Positions 17,457 through 27,344 are shown, numbered from the stretch's first letter. The stretch is 64,000 bases of DNA from Thalassobaculum sp965228445 (GCA_965228445.1 OZ245813.1:4526001-4590000); one strand, 5' to 3'. A program made the numbers and translations. Notes: generated by a model not told the origin, from the sequence alone.

Positions 17457-18344
17457 TCAGCGGCTTGGCGGGGCGTAGAGGTCGATGGTCGCGGCATTGT
17501 CCGCCTCGCCCAGCCCCTGCTTCACCAGCAGCTTGTGGATCTCGGCGGCAAGCCCGGTCAGCGGCAGCGAGGTGCCGAGCTGGCGGGCGCTGTCCATCAC
17601 CGTGTTGAGGTCCTTGACCATGATCGCCACGCGGCCCTGCACGTCGCGGTCGCGGGCCGCCATGCGGGGCAGGAACTGCTGCAGGATCGGCGAGTCGGCC
17701 CGGCCGCCGGCGAGCGCGGCGGGCAGCTTGGCCGGGTCGATGCCGGCATCCTCGGCGAACTGGCAGCATTCGGCCATCAGGGCGAGGCCGGCGCCGACGA
17801 TCATCTGGTTGATCAGCTTGGTCGACTGCCCGGCCCCGTTCTCGCCCATCAGGGTGAAGCGCCCGGCGAGATGCGCGACCACCGGCTCGACCCGCTTGAA
17901 GTCCGCCTCCGATCCGCCGGCCATGACGGTGAGGGTGCCGTTGGTGGCGCCCGGCACGCCGCCGGAGACCGGGGCGTCGATCCAGCCCATGCCGGTCTCT
18001 GCGCGCAGTCGGGCGGCGAACTCCTTGGCCTTGTCGGGCTTCATGGAGGAGAAGTCGACCAGGACCTTGTCCCGGGTGGCGGCCCCGGCGATCCCGTCCG
18101 GCCCGAACACCACCGCCTCGACCGCGTCGGTATCGGTCAGACAGGTGAAGACGATGTCGCTCTGCTCGGCCACGGCGCGGGGCGAGGCGGCGGCGACCGC
18201 GCCGGCCCCGGTGGCGGCGGCCAGCTTGTCGGCGGAGCGGTTCCAGACGGCGAGCGGGAAACCCGCCGCCGCCAGACGGTGCGCCATCGGCCCTCCCATC
18301 AGGCCGAGTCCGATATAGCCGAGTCGCGTGCTGTCGCTGCTCAT
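17457..18344 (-). CDS. NAD(P)-dependent oxidoreductase, 3-hydroxyisobutyrate dehydrogenase family
   Basis: A 295-residue beta-hydroxyacid dehydrogenase. The N-terminal Rossmann motif is YIGLGLMGGPMAHRL, and the DAPVSGGVPGATNGTL segment near residue 120 is the substrate-binding signature. The catalytic Lys lies in GAGQSTKLINQMIV. Members oxidise 3-hydroxyisobutyrate, tartronate semialdehyde or related acids. It shares strand and spacing with the amidase downstream. A second, distinct paralogue lies at 19040-19978. Exact substrate unknown. Confidence 0.88.
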   Translation of the reverse strand: MSSDSTRLGYIGLGLMGGPMAHRLAAAGFPLAVWNRSADKLAAATGAGAVAAASPRAVAEQSDIVFTCLTDTDAVEAVVFGPDGIAGAATRDKVLVDFSSMKPDKAKEFAARLRAETGMGWIDAPVSGGVPGATNGTLTVMAGGSEADFKRVEPVVAHLAGRFTLMGENGAGQSTKLINQMIVGAGLALMAECCQFAEDAGIDPAKLPAALAGGRADSPILQQFLPRMAARDRDVQGRVAIMVKDLNTVMDSARQLGTSLPLTGLAAEIHKLLVKQGLGEADNAATIDLYAPPSR

Positions 18345-18617
18345 GGGTGTTTCCTGCCTCCCTGGACCGTCATATGCGCGGCATCGAACCCCGGTCCCGG
18401 GCCGCTGCCTTTGCGTCCCCCGCTCCGGCGGGGAGCGCTATTTGGGAACGAACGCGTTGCGCGAACAACCCCGTCATTGGAAGATCGGCCGGCGACGGGG
18501 CGGCAGTGCCGTCAGTGGGCCTCTGTTGTCGCGGAGGGGAGAGACCGGTATACCGGATGCGCATGAGGCCGAGGGCCGTCCAGACGTCCCAACTTTCCAG
18601 CTTTCTAAGGGATACCG

Positions 18618-19022
18618 ATGATTAGCCACCACGCCGCCCTGATTTACGCCATGATCATCGGCGCCGCCGCCGACGGCTCGCTCGCCGACAGCGAGCTGGA
18701 GACGATCCGCGGGATCGTGCATCACCTGCCGATCTTCAATGATTTCGAGCGGGGCAACCTGCCGCAGCTCGCCGCCGCGGCGACCGACATGCTGTCGGAA
18801 TCCGACGGCATCGAGACCGCGATCGGCCAGATCAAGGCCAACCTGCCGGAACGGCTCTGCCCGACCGCCTACGCGCTGGCCTGCGACGTGGTCGCTGCCG
18901 ACGGCGAGGCCACCCAGGAGGAGCTGCGGTATCTGGAGATGCTGCGCCACGACCTGAACGTCGACCGGCTGACCGCCGCCGCCATCGAACGCGGTGCCGG
19001 CGCCCGTTACGCCCGCGTCTGA
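18618..19022 (+). CDS. TerB-family (tellurite resistance/co-chaperone-like) protein
   Basis: A 134-residue all-helical acidic protein of the TerB fold, with the two repeated metal-binding-like patches AAADGSLADSELETI near residue 15 and VVAADGEATQEELRYLEML near residue 93. In ter operons TerB takes part in a membrane-associated stress complex, but single TerB proteins are common and of unknown role. AAGGGATACCG precedes the ATG. The gene is 17 bases ahead of a dehydrogenase gene on the same strand. There are no other ter genes here. Confidence 0.82.
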   Translation: MISHHAALIYAMIIGAAADGSLADSELETIRGIVHHLPIFNDFERGNLPQLAAAATDMLSESDGIETAIGQIKANLPERLCPTAYALACDVVAADGEATQEELRYLEMLRHDLNVDRLTAAAIERGAGARYARV

Positions 19023-19039
19023 GCCGACAGGGGCACGGC

Positions 19040-19978
19040 GTGACTGAGCCCCACTCTCCGTCGCCGGAGACGCCGGCCCTCAAGGGCTGGCGGATCGGCC
19101 TCGTCGGCCTCGGCCTGATGGGCGAGCCGATGGCCCGCCGTCTGGCCGGCGCCGGCGCCGAGGTCGCGCTCTGGAACCGCTCCATCGAGAAGGCCGAGGT
19201 ACTCGCGGCCGGGTTCGAGCGCGTCACGGCCCAACCCTCGCCCAAGCACGTCGCCGAAGTCTCGGACATCGTCATCGTCATGGTCTCCGACGCCGAGGCG
19301 GTGCGCGACGTGGTGTTCGATCCGGTCGACGACAGCTGGGGCGTGCTCCACGGCCTGGCCGAGGACGGCATCCTGGTCGATATGGGCACCACCGGCCAGC
19401 CGGCGACCCTGGACTATGCCGGCCGGCTGCGGATGACCGGCGGCAACTGGGTGGACGCGCCGGTCTCGGGCGGAACCACCGCGGCCGAGGACGGCAGCCT
19501 GACCATCATGGTCGGCGCCACCGATCCGGACTTCGCCCGGATCGAGCCGATGCTGAAGGTGCTCGGCCGGCGGATCACCCATGTCGGCGCGGTCGGTGCC
19601 GGCCAGGTGGCGAAGACCGCCAACCAGATGATCGTCGGCATGACCATCGGCGCCGTCGCCGAGGCGATGGCGCTGGCCCGGCGGGCCGGGGTGGAGCCGG
19701 CGGTTCTGCGCGAGGCGATCACCGGCGGCTTCGCCCAGAGCCGGATCCTGGAGCTGCACGGCGACCGCATGGCGACCGGCGATTTCCGCGCGCGGGCCAA
19801 GGCGACGATCCAGCGCAAGGACATGCGCGCCGCGGTCGCCCTGGCCGAGCAGGCGGGTATCGAGCTGCCCGGCCTGATGACCAACGCCGCCCTGTGGGAG
19901 GACATGGTCGAGGGCGGGCTCGGCGACCTGGACCACGCCGCCCTGATCCTCGCGATCGATCCCCCCGACGAGGACTGA
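19040..19978 (+). CDS. NAD(P)-dependent oxidoreductase, 3-hydroxyisobutyrate dehydrogenase family
   Basis: A 312-residue beta-hydroxyacid dehydrogenase with the Rossmann motif LVGLGLMGEPMARRL, the signature DAPVSGGTTAAEDGSL and catalytic-Lys motif GAGQVAKTANQMIV. It starts with GTG behind an AGGGG ribosome-binding site and follows the TerB gene by 17 bases. It is clearly a paralogue of the enzyme at 17457-18344 but well diverged, with its own N-terminal extension. Substrate unknown; glyoxylate/succinic-semialdehyde reductases are alternatives in this family. Confidence 0.88.
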   Translation: MTEPHSPSPETPALKGWRIGLVGLGLMGEPMARRLAGAGAEVALWNRSIEKAEVLAAGFERVTAQPSPKHVAEVSDIVIVMVSDAEAVRDVVFDPVDDSWGVLHGLAEDGILVDMGTTGQPATLDYAGRLRMTGGNWVDAPVSGGTTAAEDGSLTIMVGATDPDFARIEPMLKVLGRRITHVGAVGAGQVAKTANQMIVGMTIGAVAEAMALARRAGVEPAVLREAITGGFAQSRILELHGDRMATGDFRARAKATIQRKDMRAAVALAEQAGIELPGLMTNAALWEDMVEGGLGDLDHAALILAIDPPDED

Positions 19979-20187
19979 CGGCGGTCAGCGGTTCGTGGCC
20001 TCCGGGCGGGCATCGGGATTGGGTCAACCGTCCCCAGGATCGCCGCGGTGATCGCTCCGACGCCGCAGCGACGTCGGAACTACTGGGGAGACGGGAGGGG
20101 CGGAGGGGAGCCGGCTTGGCCCTTGCGCGGAGGGCTGCCGCGCCGTAAGCCGGCGATGCCGGTCGTTTGTGGAAGAGGAAGCCCGAC

Positions 20188-20823
20188 ATGCCCGAGAGCC
20201 TGAGCGCCGTGGTCTTCGATATCGGCAACGTGCTGATCCACTGGGACCCGCGGCTGCTGTACCGCAAGCTGTTCACCCGGGTCGACATGACCGTCGATGA
20301 GCCGCAGGTGGACTGGTTCCTCGCCACTGTCTGCACGACGGATTGGAACGTGGAGCAGGACCGGGGGCGCGCCATCGCCGATGCCGAGGCGGAGGCGATC
20401 GGACGGCACCCGGACTACGCCCCGCAGATCCGGGCCTTCTACGGCCGGTTCCAGGAGATGATCCCGCACGAGATCCCGGAAACGGTCGCGGCCCTCCGGC
20501 GCGCCAAGGCGGCCGGTCTGCCGGTGCACGGGCTGACCAATTTCGGCCGGGAGACGTTCCCGCCGACCGCGCGGCGCTTCGACTTCCTGCGCAGCTTCGA
20601 CACGGTGGTGGTGTCGGGCGAGGAGGGGGTGATCAAGCCGGACCCCGCGATCTTCCACCTGCTGACCGAGCGCGCCGGCCTCGACCCACGCCGGACCGCC
20701 TTCATCGACGACAGCGCGGCCAATATCCGCAGCGCCGCGGAGCTCGGCTTCGTGACCCACCACTTCACCGGCCCGCAGGCCTTCACCGACTGGTGGCGGG
20801 CGGCCGGGCTGCCCGCGGCGTAA
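20188..20823 (+). CDS. HAD-superfamily hydrolase (subfamily IA, YihX-like)
   Basis: A 211-residue phosphatase-like protein. Motif I is FDIGNVLIHWD with nucleophile Asp11; motif II is the HGLTNFG stretch (Thr); motif III carries Lys in GEEGVIKPDP; motif IV is AFIDDSAANI. The DIGN form of motif I resembles YihX-type sugar-phosphate phosphatases. The start at 20188 has GGAAGAGGAAG upstream and is preferred to a start seven codons earlier. It is convergent with a PAS_5 gene 9 bases away. Substrate unknown. Confidence 0.87.
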   Translation: MPESLSAVVFDIGNVLIHWDPRLLYRKLFTRVDMTVDEPQVDWFLATVCTTDWNVEQDRGRAIADAEAEAIGRHPDYAPQIRAFYGRFQEMIPHEIPETVAALRRAKAAGLPVHGLTNFGRETFPPTARRFDFLRSFDTVVVSGEEGVIKPDPAIFHLLTERAGLDPRRTAFIDDSAANIRSAAELGFVTHHFTGPQAFTDWWRAAGLPAA

Positions 20824-20832
20824 GCCGCCCGG

Positions 20833-21438
20833 TCAGTCGATCTTGAGCGCGCGGCAGACCGCCTGGTCGATGGAGGACAGGAAGACCGCCTGGAACGGGG
20901 CGTCCATGCGCAGATGCAGCATGGGCGTGGCATTGGTGGGAAGGTTCGGGGCGATGAAGGCGTTGGCGAAGAGCAGCATGTTCACCGGCTCCCGCTCGCT
21001 CTCCGCCAGCGGCAGGATCAGGCGGCGGATGGTGACGACCCGCTCCGTGCCGTAGTCGAAGATCGCCTCGCTCAGCATCGGCTGGCGCTGGTCCGCGGCG
21101 GAGGTGTACAGATCCTCCAGGAACAGGCGGTACCGGCCGTGCTTGGCCTTGTCCAGGTATTTGCCCTGATAGTTCTCGCCGAACATGGTCTGCATGTAGG
21201 AGCCGACCAGCCGGTACCGGTAGCGCCGGGGCGGGCCTTCGACGTCGATCAGGCCGATGTGCTGCAGCAGTTCGGGGATGTCGACGGGATCGATATCGGC
21301 GCGGCTCGGCATCGCGCGCCGGCCCCGCTTGCTCAACCAGTACCGCAGCAGCGGATCGAGGATGGCGTCTCCCAACGGCCCGTCCGGCGTGCCGGGCGGG
21401 GCTGGGAAGTCCGGATTGCTTTGAGCGGCTGCTGACAT
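20833..21438 (-). CDS. PAS_5 (PF07310-like) domain protein 1
   Basis: A 201-residue soluble protein. The family pattern is present: RADIDPVDIPELLQHIGLID near residues 45-64, a YRYRLVGSYM strand, a YLDKAK segment and a RRLILPLAESE strand near the end. This PAS-like fold binds small ligands in some proteins, but no output domain (kinase, cyclase, HTH) is attached here, so signalling would need a partner. An AT-rich upstream stretch (21470-21560) probably holds the promoter. GTAGGGAAAAGCG precedes the ATG. Function unknown. It is one of five such genes in the window. Confidence 0.75.
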   Translation of the reverse strand: MSAAAQSNPDFPAPPGTPDGPLGDAILDPLLRYWLSKRGRRAMPSRADIDPVDIPELLQHIGLIDVEGPPRRYRYRLVGSYMQTMFGENYQGKYLDKAKHGRYRLFLEDLYTSAADQRQPMLSEAIFDYGTERVVTIRRLILPLAESEREPVNMLLFANAFIAPNLPTNATPMLHLRMDAPFQAVFLSSIDQAVCRALKID

Positions 21439-21559
21439 CGCTTTTCCCTACGATGGGGAGACGATATCGGATGACCTGAAGGGCGACCAGAAGTATCGAA
21501 TTGGAATTAGGAAAAGTTCATTTCAATCTGAAAGTAAAGTAGTTAATCGGCTTTAAGAA

Positions 21560-21579
21560 AATGTGCGGTTCCGCACATT
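21560..21579. repeat. Perfect short dyad in the AT-rich region downstream of groEL
   Basis: AATGTGCGG and CCGCACATT flank TT. On the minus strand the hairpin is followed by TTCTTAAA, so it may be a second terminator for groES-groEL. It could also be an operator about 120 bases upstream of the PAS_5 gene at 21438. It lies in an unusually AT-rich patch for this genome. Confidence 0.5.
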
Positions 21580-21644
21580 CATCCTGTTTCGTCCGGTGGG
21601 CGCGAAGTGTGAACTCGGCGGAGAGGAGGTCGTCGCCCGGAACG

Positions 21645-21675
21645 GAAACGGGCCGGGGATCGCTCCCCGGCCCGC
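21645..21675 (-). terminator. Terminator hairpin of groES-groEL
   Basis: The stem CGGGCCGGGGA / TCCCCGGCCCG (21649-21659, 21664-21674) has a 4-base loop. On the minus strand it is followed by TTTCCGTT, a short U-run. It is 25 bases past the groEL stop. Confidence 0.75.
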
Positions 21676-21698
21676 TCGGTATCCTTGGATTGGCTGGT

Positions 21699-23330
<1,632 letters not shown>

Positions 23331-23410
23331 GGTGATACTCTCCTTGGATAGGGTTAGCCCTTGTTACAAGCGGCTTCTTGCGAAGGCCCCTCGCTGAATG
23401 GGACAGCTGA

Positions 23411-23728
23411 TTAGGCGGCCTTCTTGGACGACTTCGAGGTGCCCTCGAGGACACCCATGATGTCGCTTTCCTTCATGATCAGCAGGTCTTCACCGTCGAT
23501 CTTCACCTCGGTGCCCGACCACTTGCCGAACAGGACCCGGTCGCCCGGCTTCACGTCGAGCGCGACAATCTTGCCGGCTTCGTCGCGCGCGCCCGGACCC
23601 ACGGCCAGGACTTCACCCTCCATCGGCTTTTCCTTCGCCGTGTCGGGGATGATGATGCCGCCAGCGGTCTTCTGATCGGCGTCGAGACGACGAACCACCA
23701 CGCGGTCGTGGAGCGGCCGAAATTTCAT
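23411..23728 (-). CDS. groES: Co-chaperonin GroES (Hsp10)
   Basis: The 105-residue subunit of the heptameric lid of GroEL. It begins MKFRPLHDRVVVRRLDADQK, has the mobile-loop region TAGGIIIPDTAKEKP near residues 22-36 and the conserved VLFGKWSGTEVKIDGEDLLI. It is a few residues longer than the usual 95-97 because of a KSSKKAA C-terminal tail, which is common in alphaproteobacteria. The start has AACGGAGGAAGGGTC upstream. First gene of the operon. Confidence 0.99.
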   Translation of the reverse strand: MKFRPLHDRVVVRRLDADQKTAGGIIIPDTAKEKPMEGEVLAVGPGARDEAGKIVALDVKPGDRVLFGKWSGTEVKIDGEDLLIMKESDIMGVLEGTSKSSKKAA

Positions 23729-23798
23729 GACCCTTCCTCCGTTTACACTCTGTTGAGACGTGCAGTTTGAGCAATGTCGCCGGGGTCAACTCGGTCTG

Positions 23799-23825
23799 TT
23801 AGCAGTCTCTCCCGGTGAGTGCCAG
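23799..23825. promoter_or_regulatory. CIRCE operator for HrcA
   Basis: TTAGCAGTC - 9 bases - GAGTGCCAG, against the consensus TTAGCACTC-N9-GAGTGCTAA: three mismatches in 18. It lies immediately downstream of the -10 element on the minus strand and overlaps the expected start of groES-groEL transcription, the standard place for HrcA repression. hrcA itself is not in the window. Confidence 0.88.
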
Positions 23826-23826
23826 C

Positions 23827-23855
23827 GATGTAAGGAAACGGCGGGAAACTGTCAA
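23827..23855 (-). promoter_or_regulatory. Promoter of groES-groEL
   Basis: On the minus strand a perfect TTGACA (23850-23855), a 17-base spacer and TACATC (23827-23832). CIRCE begins one base after the -10. The leader to groES would be about 90 bases. An additional sigma32-type signal was not clearly recognised. Confidence 0.75.
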
Positions 23856-23995
23856 GCGGGCTGGTGGTGTCGGCGGTGAAAATCTACCGTTTCATGCCGG
23901 TCGCGTTCCGGTCGGCGCGTCTGCGCTCTTGGCCCGTCTATATGAGGGTGAGCCCCGCCCGATCAACCGCCTCCTGGCGGTTCATACCGTCGCGC

Positions 23996-24448
23996 TCAGT
24001 ATGTCCAGGCCGGATCGAAGGTGACCGCGATGTTGGTCGCCGAGGTCGGCGCCACCAGCGAGTACATGAACTTCGTCGGCCCGGTATAGCCGCACTGGCC
24101 GATCTCGGCGCCGGCCCGCTTGCGGAACTGGACCTCCAGGCGGAAGTGCCGGACCTGGGTGTCGATCTCCGCCCGCCGATAGGCCTCTACCGCTTCGGCC
24201 GGCAGTTCGATCGAGCGCGGCGGCGAATAGATGCCTTCGATGCAGAGCTGGTTGACGATGCAGGCGGCGAGGTCGGGTCCGTCGCCCGCCTGGAGGTCCG
24301 GACAGGACCCGGTGTCGGCCAACGTGCCGGTCGCGAGGATCTGGCAGCAGACTCCGACGATGGCTGCTAAAATACTGAAAGTACGAAGATTTCCTCTTGT
24401 TCGCGCGGGCTTTCTACCAGCAGAATTTTCAGCGTCAACTGCGTTCAT
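23996..24448 (-). CDS. Hypothetical protein with N-terminal hydrophobic segment
   Basis: About 150 residues from the ATG at 24448. A basic N-terminus (GRKPARTRGN) is followed by the hydrophobic run FSILAAIVGVCCQILATGT, then a small Cys-containing domain: four cysteines after the signal (SCPDL, AACIV, LCIEG, GQCGY) suggest two disulphides in an exported protein. I do not recognise the family. The start is uncertain because only 16 bases separate it from the divergent usg start and no SD precedes it. The first 90 bases are lower in GC than the neighbours. Signal or anchor status is inference from hydrophobicity. Confidence 0.55.
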   Translation of the reverse strand: MNAVDAENSAGRKPARTRGNLRTFSILAAIVGVCCQILATGTLADTGSCPDLQAGDGPDLAACIVNQLCIEGIYSPPRSIELPAEAVEAYRRAEIDTQVRHFRLEVQFRKRAGAEIGQCGYTGPTKFMYSLVAPTSATNIAVTFDPAWTY

Positions 24449-24464
24449 GCGGAGGTTAGGCGCG

Positions 24465-24743
24465 ATGCTGCATTCCGGAACCCGTCCCAGCGTCAACGAC
24501 CTGTATCGATATCGGCTGACCACGGCGGAAATCCTCTATCGTCTTCCCGACTATCCCAAACTGCTCCAAAGCTATCTCTGGCAGGAGATGGACATCGCGC
24601 CGGACTTTCCCCGGCTGACCAAGTTCCTGGATTATTGGGAGCGCAATATCGACGGCCGGCTCCACACCGTACGGATCGCCAATGCCGAACTGGTCCGACC
24701 CCAGGAGATCGCCTACGCCGCGCATGAGTTCGGCTACCACTGA
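24465..24743 (+). CDS. usg: Usg family protein
   Basis: A 92-residue small cytoplasmic protein of the Usg family (PF06233), with the characteristic run YRLTTAEILYRLPDYPKLLQ, the SYLWQEMDIAPDFP motif and FLDYWERNIDGRLHTV. The family is conserved in alphaproteobacteria; its biochemical role is not established (old annotations link it to tryptophan or aspartate-semialdehyde genes). The ATG at 24465 has GGAGGT eight bases upstream and gives the usual family length; starts further upstream do not. Its promoter must lie within the divergent hypothetical gene. Confidence 0.85.
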   Translation: MLHSGTRPSVNDLYRYRLTTAEILYRLPDYPKLLQSYLWQEMDIAPDFPRLTKFLDYWERNIDGRLHTVRIANAELVRPQEIAYAAHEFGYH

Positions 24744-24803
24744 GGCGGCGGTCCCGGCCGAGGGGCCGGCAGCGGCCCTTCGGTCTTATGGTGGTTCGGG
24801 GAT

Positions 24804-24863
24804 GCCCGGACCCGATCTGCCCGGACCCAATCTGCCCGGACCCGATCTGTCCGGTCCCGGATT
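24804..24863. repeat. Four tandem 15-base repeats
   Basis: Units GCCCGGACCCGATCT (24804-24818), a one-base variant (24819-24833), an exact copy (24834-24848) and a degenerate fourth (24849-24863). They fill most of the gap between usg and the ferredoxin gene and run into the ferredoxin stop codon (TAA at 24864-24862). The unit length keeps a reading frame but no gene is claimed here. Confidence 0.85.
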
Positions 24864-25170
24864 ACTCCGGGGCCAGGGTGACCTTCAGGCCGTCCAGGCT
24901 CTCGTCGAACAGGATCTGGCAGGACAGGCGCGAGTTCTCCTGAACCTCGAAGGCGAGATCGAGCATGTCGTTCTCCTCCTCGCCGCGCGGCTCCAGCCGG
25001 TCCCACCAGTCGGAGGCGACATAGACGTGGCAGGTGGCGCAGGCGCAGGCGCCGCCGCATTCGGCGGTGATCGGCAGGCCGGCCTCGCGGATGATCTCCA
25101 TCACCCGCCAACCCTTGGTCGCCTCGACCTCGTGCTCGCCGCCGTCCCGGTCGGTCACATGGATCTTCAT
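24862..25170 (-). CDS. fdxB: 2Fe-2S ferredoxin (adrenodoxin/ISC type)
   Basis: A 102-residue electron carrier. Cluster ligands follow the ISC-ferredoxin pattern: Cys38-x5-Cys44-x2-Cys47 in ECGGACACATCHVYV and Cys84 in RLSCQILF; Cys42 is an additional Cys. Such ferredoxins feed Fe-S assembly or P450-type oxygenases. The ATG at 25170 with GAGGGGACACG upstream is preferred to a start seven codons earlier. It sits last in a same-strand run with a DUF2332 gene and ferredoxin-NADP reductase, which could supply its electrons. The symbol is tentative: isc genes are not adjacent. Confidence 0.9.
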   Translation of the reverse strand: MKIHVTDRDGGEHEVEATKGWRVMEIIREAGLPITAECGGACACATCHVYVASDWWDRLEPRGEEENDMLDLAFEVQENSRLSCQILFDESLDGLKVTLAPE

Positions 25171-25252
25171 CGTGTCCCCTCGACTTTGCATGGCATTGGG
25201 AGTTTTTCCGAGGTTTAGGGGAAGGTCCGGACGCGGTCCAGGGGTTTACCAC

Positions 25253-26245
25253 TCATCCCGGGATGTCCTGAACGCTTCCGATCAGTCGCAGCGCGGCGCC
25301 GTGCGGGTCGGTCCAGGCGACGGGCATGCCGTTCACGGCCTGCATGAACATGCCGCGCGGCGGTGGGGCCGCCGCCTGCTCCGCGATCCACGGCAGGACC
25401 CGGACGGCTTCGTTGCAGATCCACACGTCGCAGGCCGCCTGGATGCGCGCGCACACGTCGCGCCGGGCGTCCTCGTCGTCGATATAGGCCAGTACGGAGC
25501 TGTGCATCAGGACCCGGGTGGCTCCGTCGGGGGCGTCGGCGAAGACGTCGTCGAGCCGGTCGAGCAGGCTGCGCTTGTGGAGCGTCACCGGGTTGTCCCG
25601 GGCGATCGCCAGCGCCTTGCTCAGGCGTTCGGCCCGGTCGGTCTGCTCCGGCCAGACCAGGGTCTGCAGCCAGGCGACCTGCTCCGGATCGGTGGCGTCG
25701 AGCGGATTGAGGTCGAGACCGCCGCGCCAGACGATGGTCGGATAGGTCTGCGGAATCAGCTCCGCCGGCTCTATCGCGCAGGGGAAGACCGGCGGGTCGC
25801 CGCCCGCGTCCGCCGGCATCAGCCGGGTGCCGCCGTAGTCGTAGCCGTAGCGGTCCGGATGGAGACAGAGACCGGCCGAGGTGCCGATCTCGAACAAGGC
25901 GATCGGCTGCGGCAGACGGGCGAGCACCGGCATCAGCAGGGCGCAGCGGCCGGGCTCGTTGGTCTGGGTCGAGTGAGACAGCATGACGGCGCGGATCGCG
26001 TCGCCGCGGGTCCGGATCGCCTCGGCCAGGGCGGTCCCGTCGCGCGGCACGCCGCAGACGTGCCGGACCGCGGCCAGCAGCAGGTTCGGCTGCTGTTTCG
26101 AGGCGTGCAGGCCGGCCAGGAAGGACAGGATCTCCGGCGTCTCGGCCACCGCGAGGCCGAGCTCCACATAGATCGGCGAACGGCCGCGCACCTGCTCCTC
26201 GACGAAGTCGCGGTAGCGTCTGGCGATGGCGGCGGTCTCGCTCAT
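25253..26245 (-). CDS. DUF2332 family protein
   Basis: A 330-residue soluble protein resembling the DUF2332 family: an N-terminal helical region (IARRYRDFVEEQVRGRSPIY) followed by a domain with the glycine-rich FEIGTSAGLCLHPDRYGYDY, reminiscent of a methyltransferase motif I, and later HSSVLAYIDDE. Function is not established; a SAM-binding fold is my inference from the GTSAG loop. It lies 19 bases downstream of ferredoxin-NADP reductase and 82 bases upstream of a ferredoxin gene, so co-transcription with these redox genes is likely. Confidence 0.8.
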   Translation of the reverse strand: MSETAAIARRYRDFVEEQVRGRSPIYVELGLAVAETPEILSFLAGLHASKQQPNLLLAAVRHVCGVPRDGTALAEAIRTRGDAIRAVMLSHSTQTNEPGRCALLMPVLARLPQPIALFEIGTSAGLCLHPDRYGYDYGGTRLMPADAGGDPPVFPCAIEPAELIPQTYPTIVWRGGLDLNPLDATDPEQVAWLQTLVWPEQTDRAERLSKALAIARDNPVTLHKRSLLDRLDDVFADAPDGATRVLMHSSVLAYIDDEDARRDVCARIQAACDVWICNEAVRVLPWIAEQAAAPPPRGMFMQAVNGMPVAWTDPHGAALRLIGSVQDIPG

Positions 26246-26264
26246 CGGCGGATCCAGCAGGCGC

Positions 26265-27344
26265 CTACGCGACGCCCAGCTTCTGCTGCAGGTCGGTGGA
26301 GGAGGTCGTGTACTGGAAGCGGATCTTCTTGTCCGGATGAACGATCCGCACCGCCGCCTGGCTCATCAGCGCCGCCTCGTGGAAGCCGGATAGGATCAGC
26401 TTCAGCTTGCCGGGATAGGTGTTGATATCGCCGATGGCGAAGATACCGGGGGTCGAGGTCTCGAACTTCTCGGTGTCCACCGGGATCAGGTTCTGCTCCA
26501 GGTTCAGGCCGAACTCGGCGACCGGACCGAGCTTCATGGTCAGTCCGTAGAACGGCAGCAGCATGTCGCAGCCGACCGACCACTCGCCGCGCTCCTTGTC
26601 CTTGAACACCACCCCGGTGAGCTGGCCGTTCTCGCCCTCCAGGCCGGAGATCTGGGCGATCTCCAGGGTCATCTTCTTCTCGGCCACCAGGGCGCGCATC
26701 TTGTTGACGCTGTCCGGCGCGGCGCGGAACTCGTCGCGGCGGTGGACCAGGGTGACGGACTCCGCCAGCGGCTGCAGGTTCAGCACCCAGTCCAGCGCGC
26801 TGTCGCCGCCGCCGGCGATGATCAGCCGCTTGCCGCGGAACTGCTCCATCTTGCGCACGGCGTAGAACACGCTGGTGTCCTCATAGGCGTCGATGCCCGG
26901 GATCGGCGGCTTCTTCGGCACGAAGGACCCGCCGCCGGCGGCGATGACGATGACCTTGCTATCGATGACGGTGCCGGTGTCGGTGGTCAGCCGCCAGGTG
27001 CCGTCCTCCAGCTTCTCCAGCTTCTCGGCCATCTGGCTGAGATGGAAGACCGGGCTGAACGGGGCGATCTGCTCCATGAGCCGGTCGGTCAGCTCCTGGC
27101 CGGTGCAGACCGGCACCGCCGGGATGTCGTAGATCGGCTTCTCCGGATACAGTTCGGCGCACTGGCCGCCCGGCCGGTCGAGGATGTCCACCAGATGGCA
27201 TTTCAGGTCGAGCAGCCCGAGCTCGAACACCGCGAACAGGCCGCAGGGTCCGGCGCCGATGATGGTGACGTCGGCCTGATGCGGGCCGGCACCTTCGGCG
27301 GTGATGATGGCGGGAGCGGCGTCGGTGGCGGCGTCTGGGGACAT
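26265..27344 (-). CDS. Ferredoxin--NADP(+) reductase, TrxB-like type
   Basis: A 359-residue FAD enzyme of the thioredoxin-reductase-like FNR class. The FAD-binding motif is TIIGAGPCGLFAVFELGLL near residue 27, then GGQCAELYPEKPIYDIPA, the NADPH-binding GGGDSALDW and the C-terminal FAD contact IFAIGDINTYPGKLKLI. No CxxC redox pair is present between the domains, which excludes thioredoxin reductase. Electrons would pass from NADPH to ferredoxin, and a 2Fe-2S ferredoxin gene lies two genes downstream. The N-terminus has a 20-residue extension that may be shorter in vivo. Confidence 0.92.
   Translation of the reverse strand: MSPDAATDAAPAIITAEGAGPHQADVTIIGAGPCGLFAVFELGLLDLKCHLVDILDRPGGQCAELYPEKPIYDIPAVPVCTGQELTDRLMEQIAPFSPVFHLSQMAEKLEKLEDGTWRLTTDTGTVIDSKVIVIAAGGGSFVPKKPPIPGIDAYEDTSVFYAVRKMEQFRGKRLIIAGGGDSALDWVLNLQPLAESVTLVHRRDEFRAAPDSVNKMRALVAEKKMTLEIAQISGLEGENGQLTGVVFKDKERGEWSVGCDMLLPFYGLTMKLGPVAEFGLNLEQNLIPVDTEKFETSTPGIFAIGDINTYPGKLKLILSGFHEAALMSQAAVRIVHPDKKIRFQYTTSSTDLQQKLGVA

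Noticed and set aside
18345..18617. RNA gene in the gap before the TerB gene
   Set aside because: No cloverleaf, no terminator and no strong promoter were recognised; only scattered short palindromes.
18618..19022. Part of a tellurite-resistance ter operon
   Set aside because: No terA, terC, terD or terE neighbours; the next gene is a dehydrogenase.
24804..24863. Coding repeat of a Pro/Gly-rich protein
   Set aside because: The repeat can be read as PGPDL pentads, but no start, ribosome-binding site or separate gene context supports translation.
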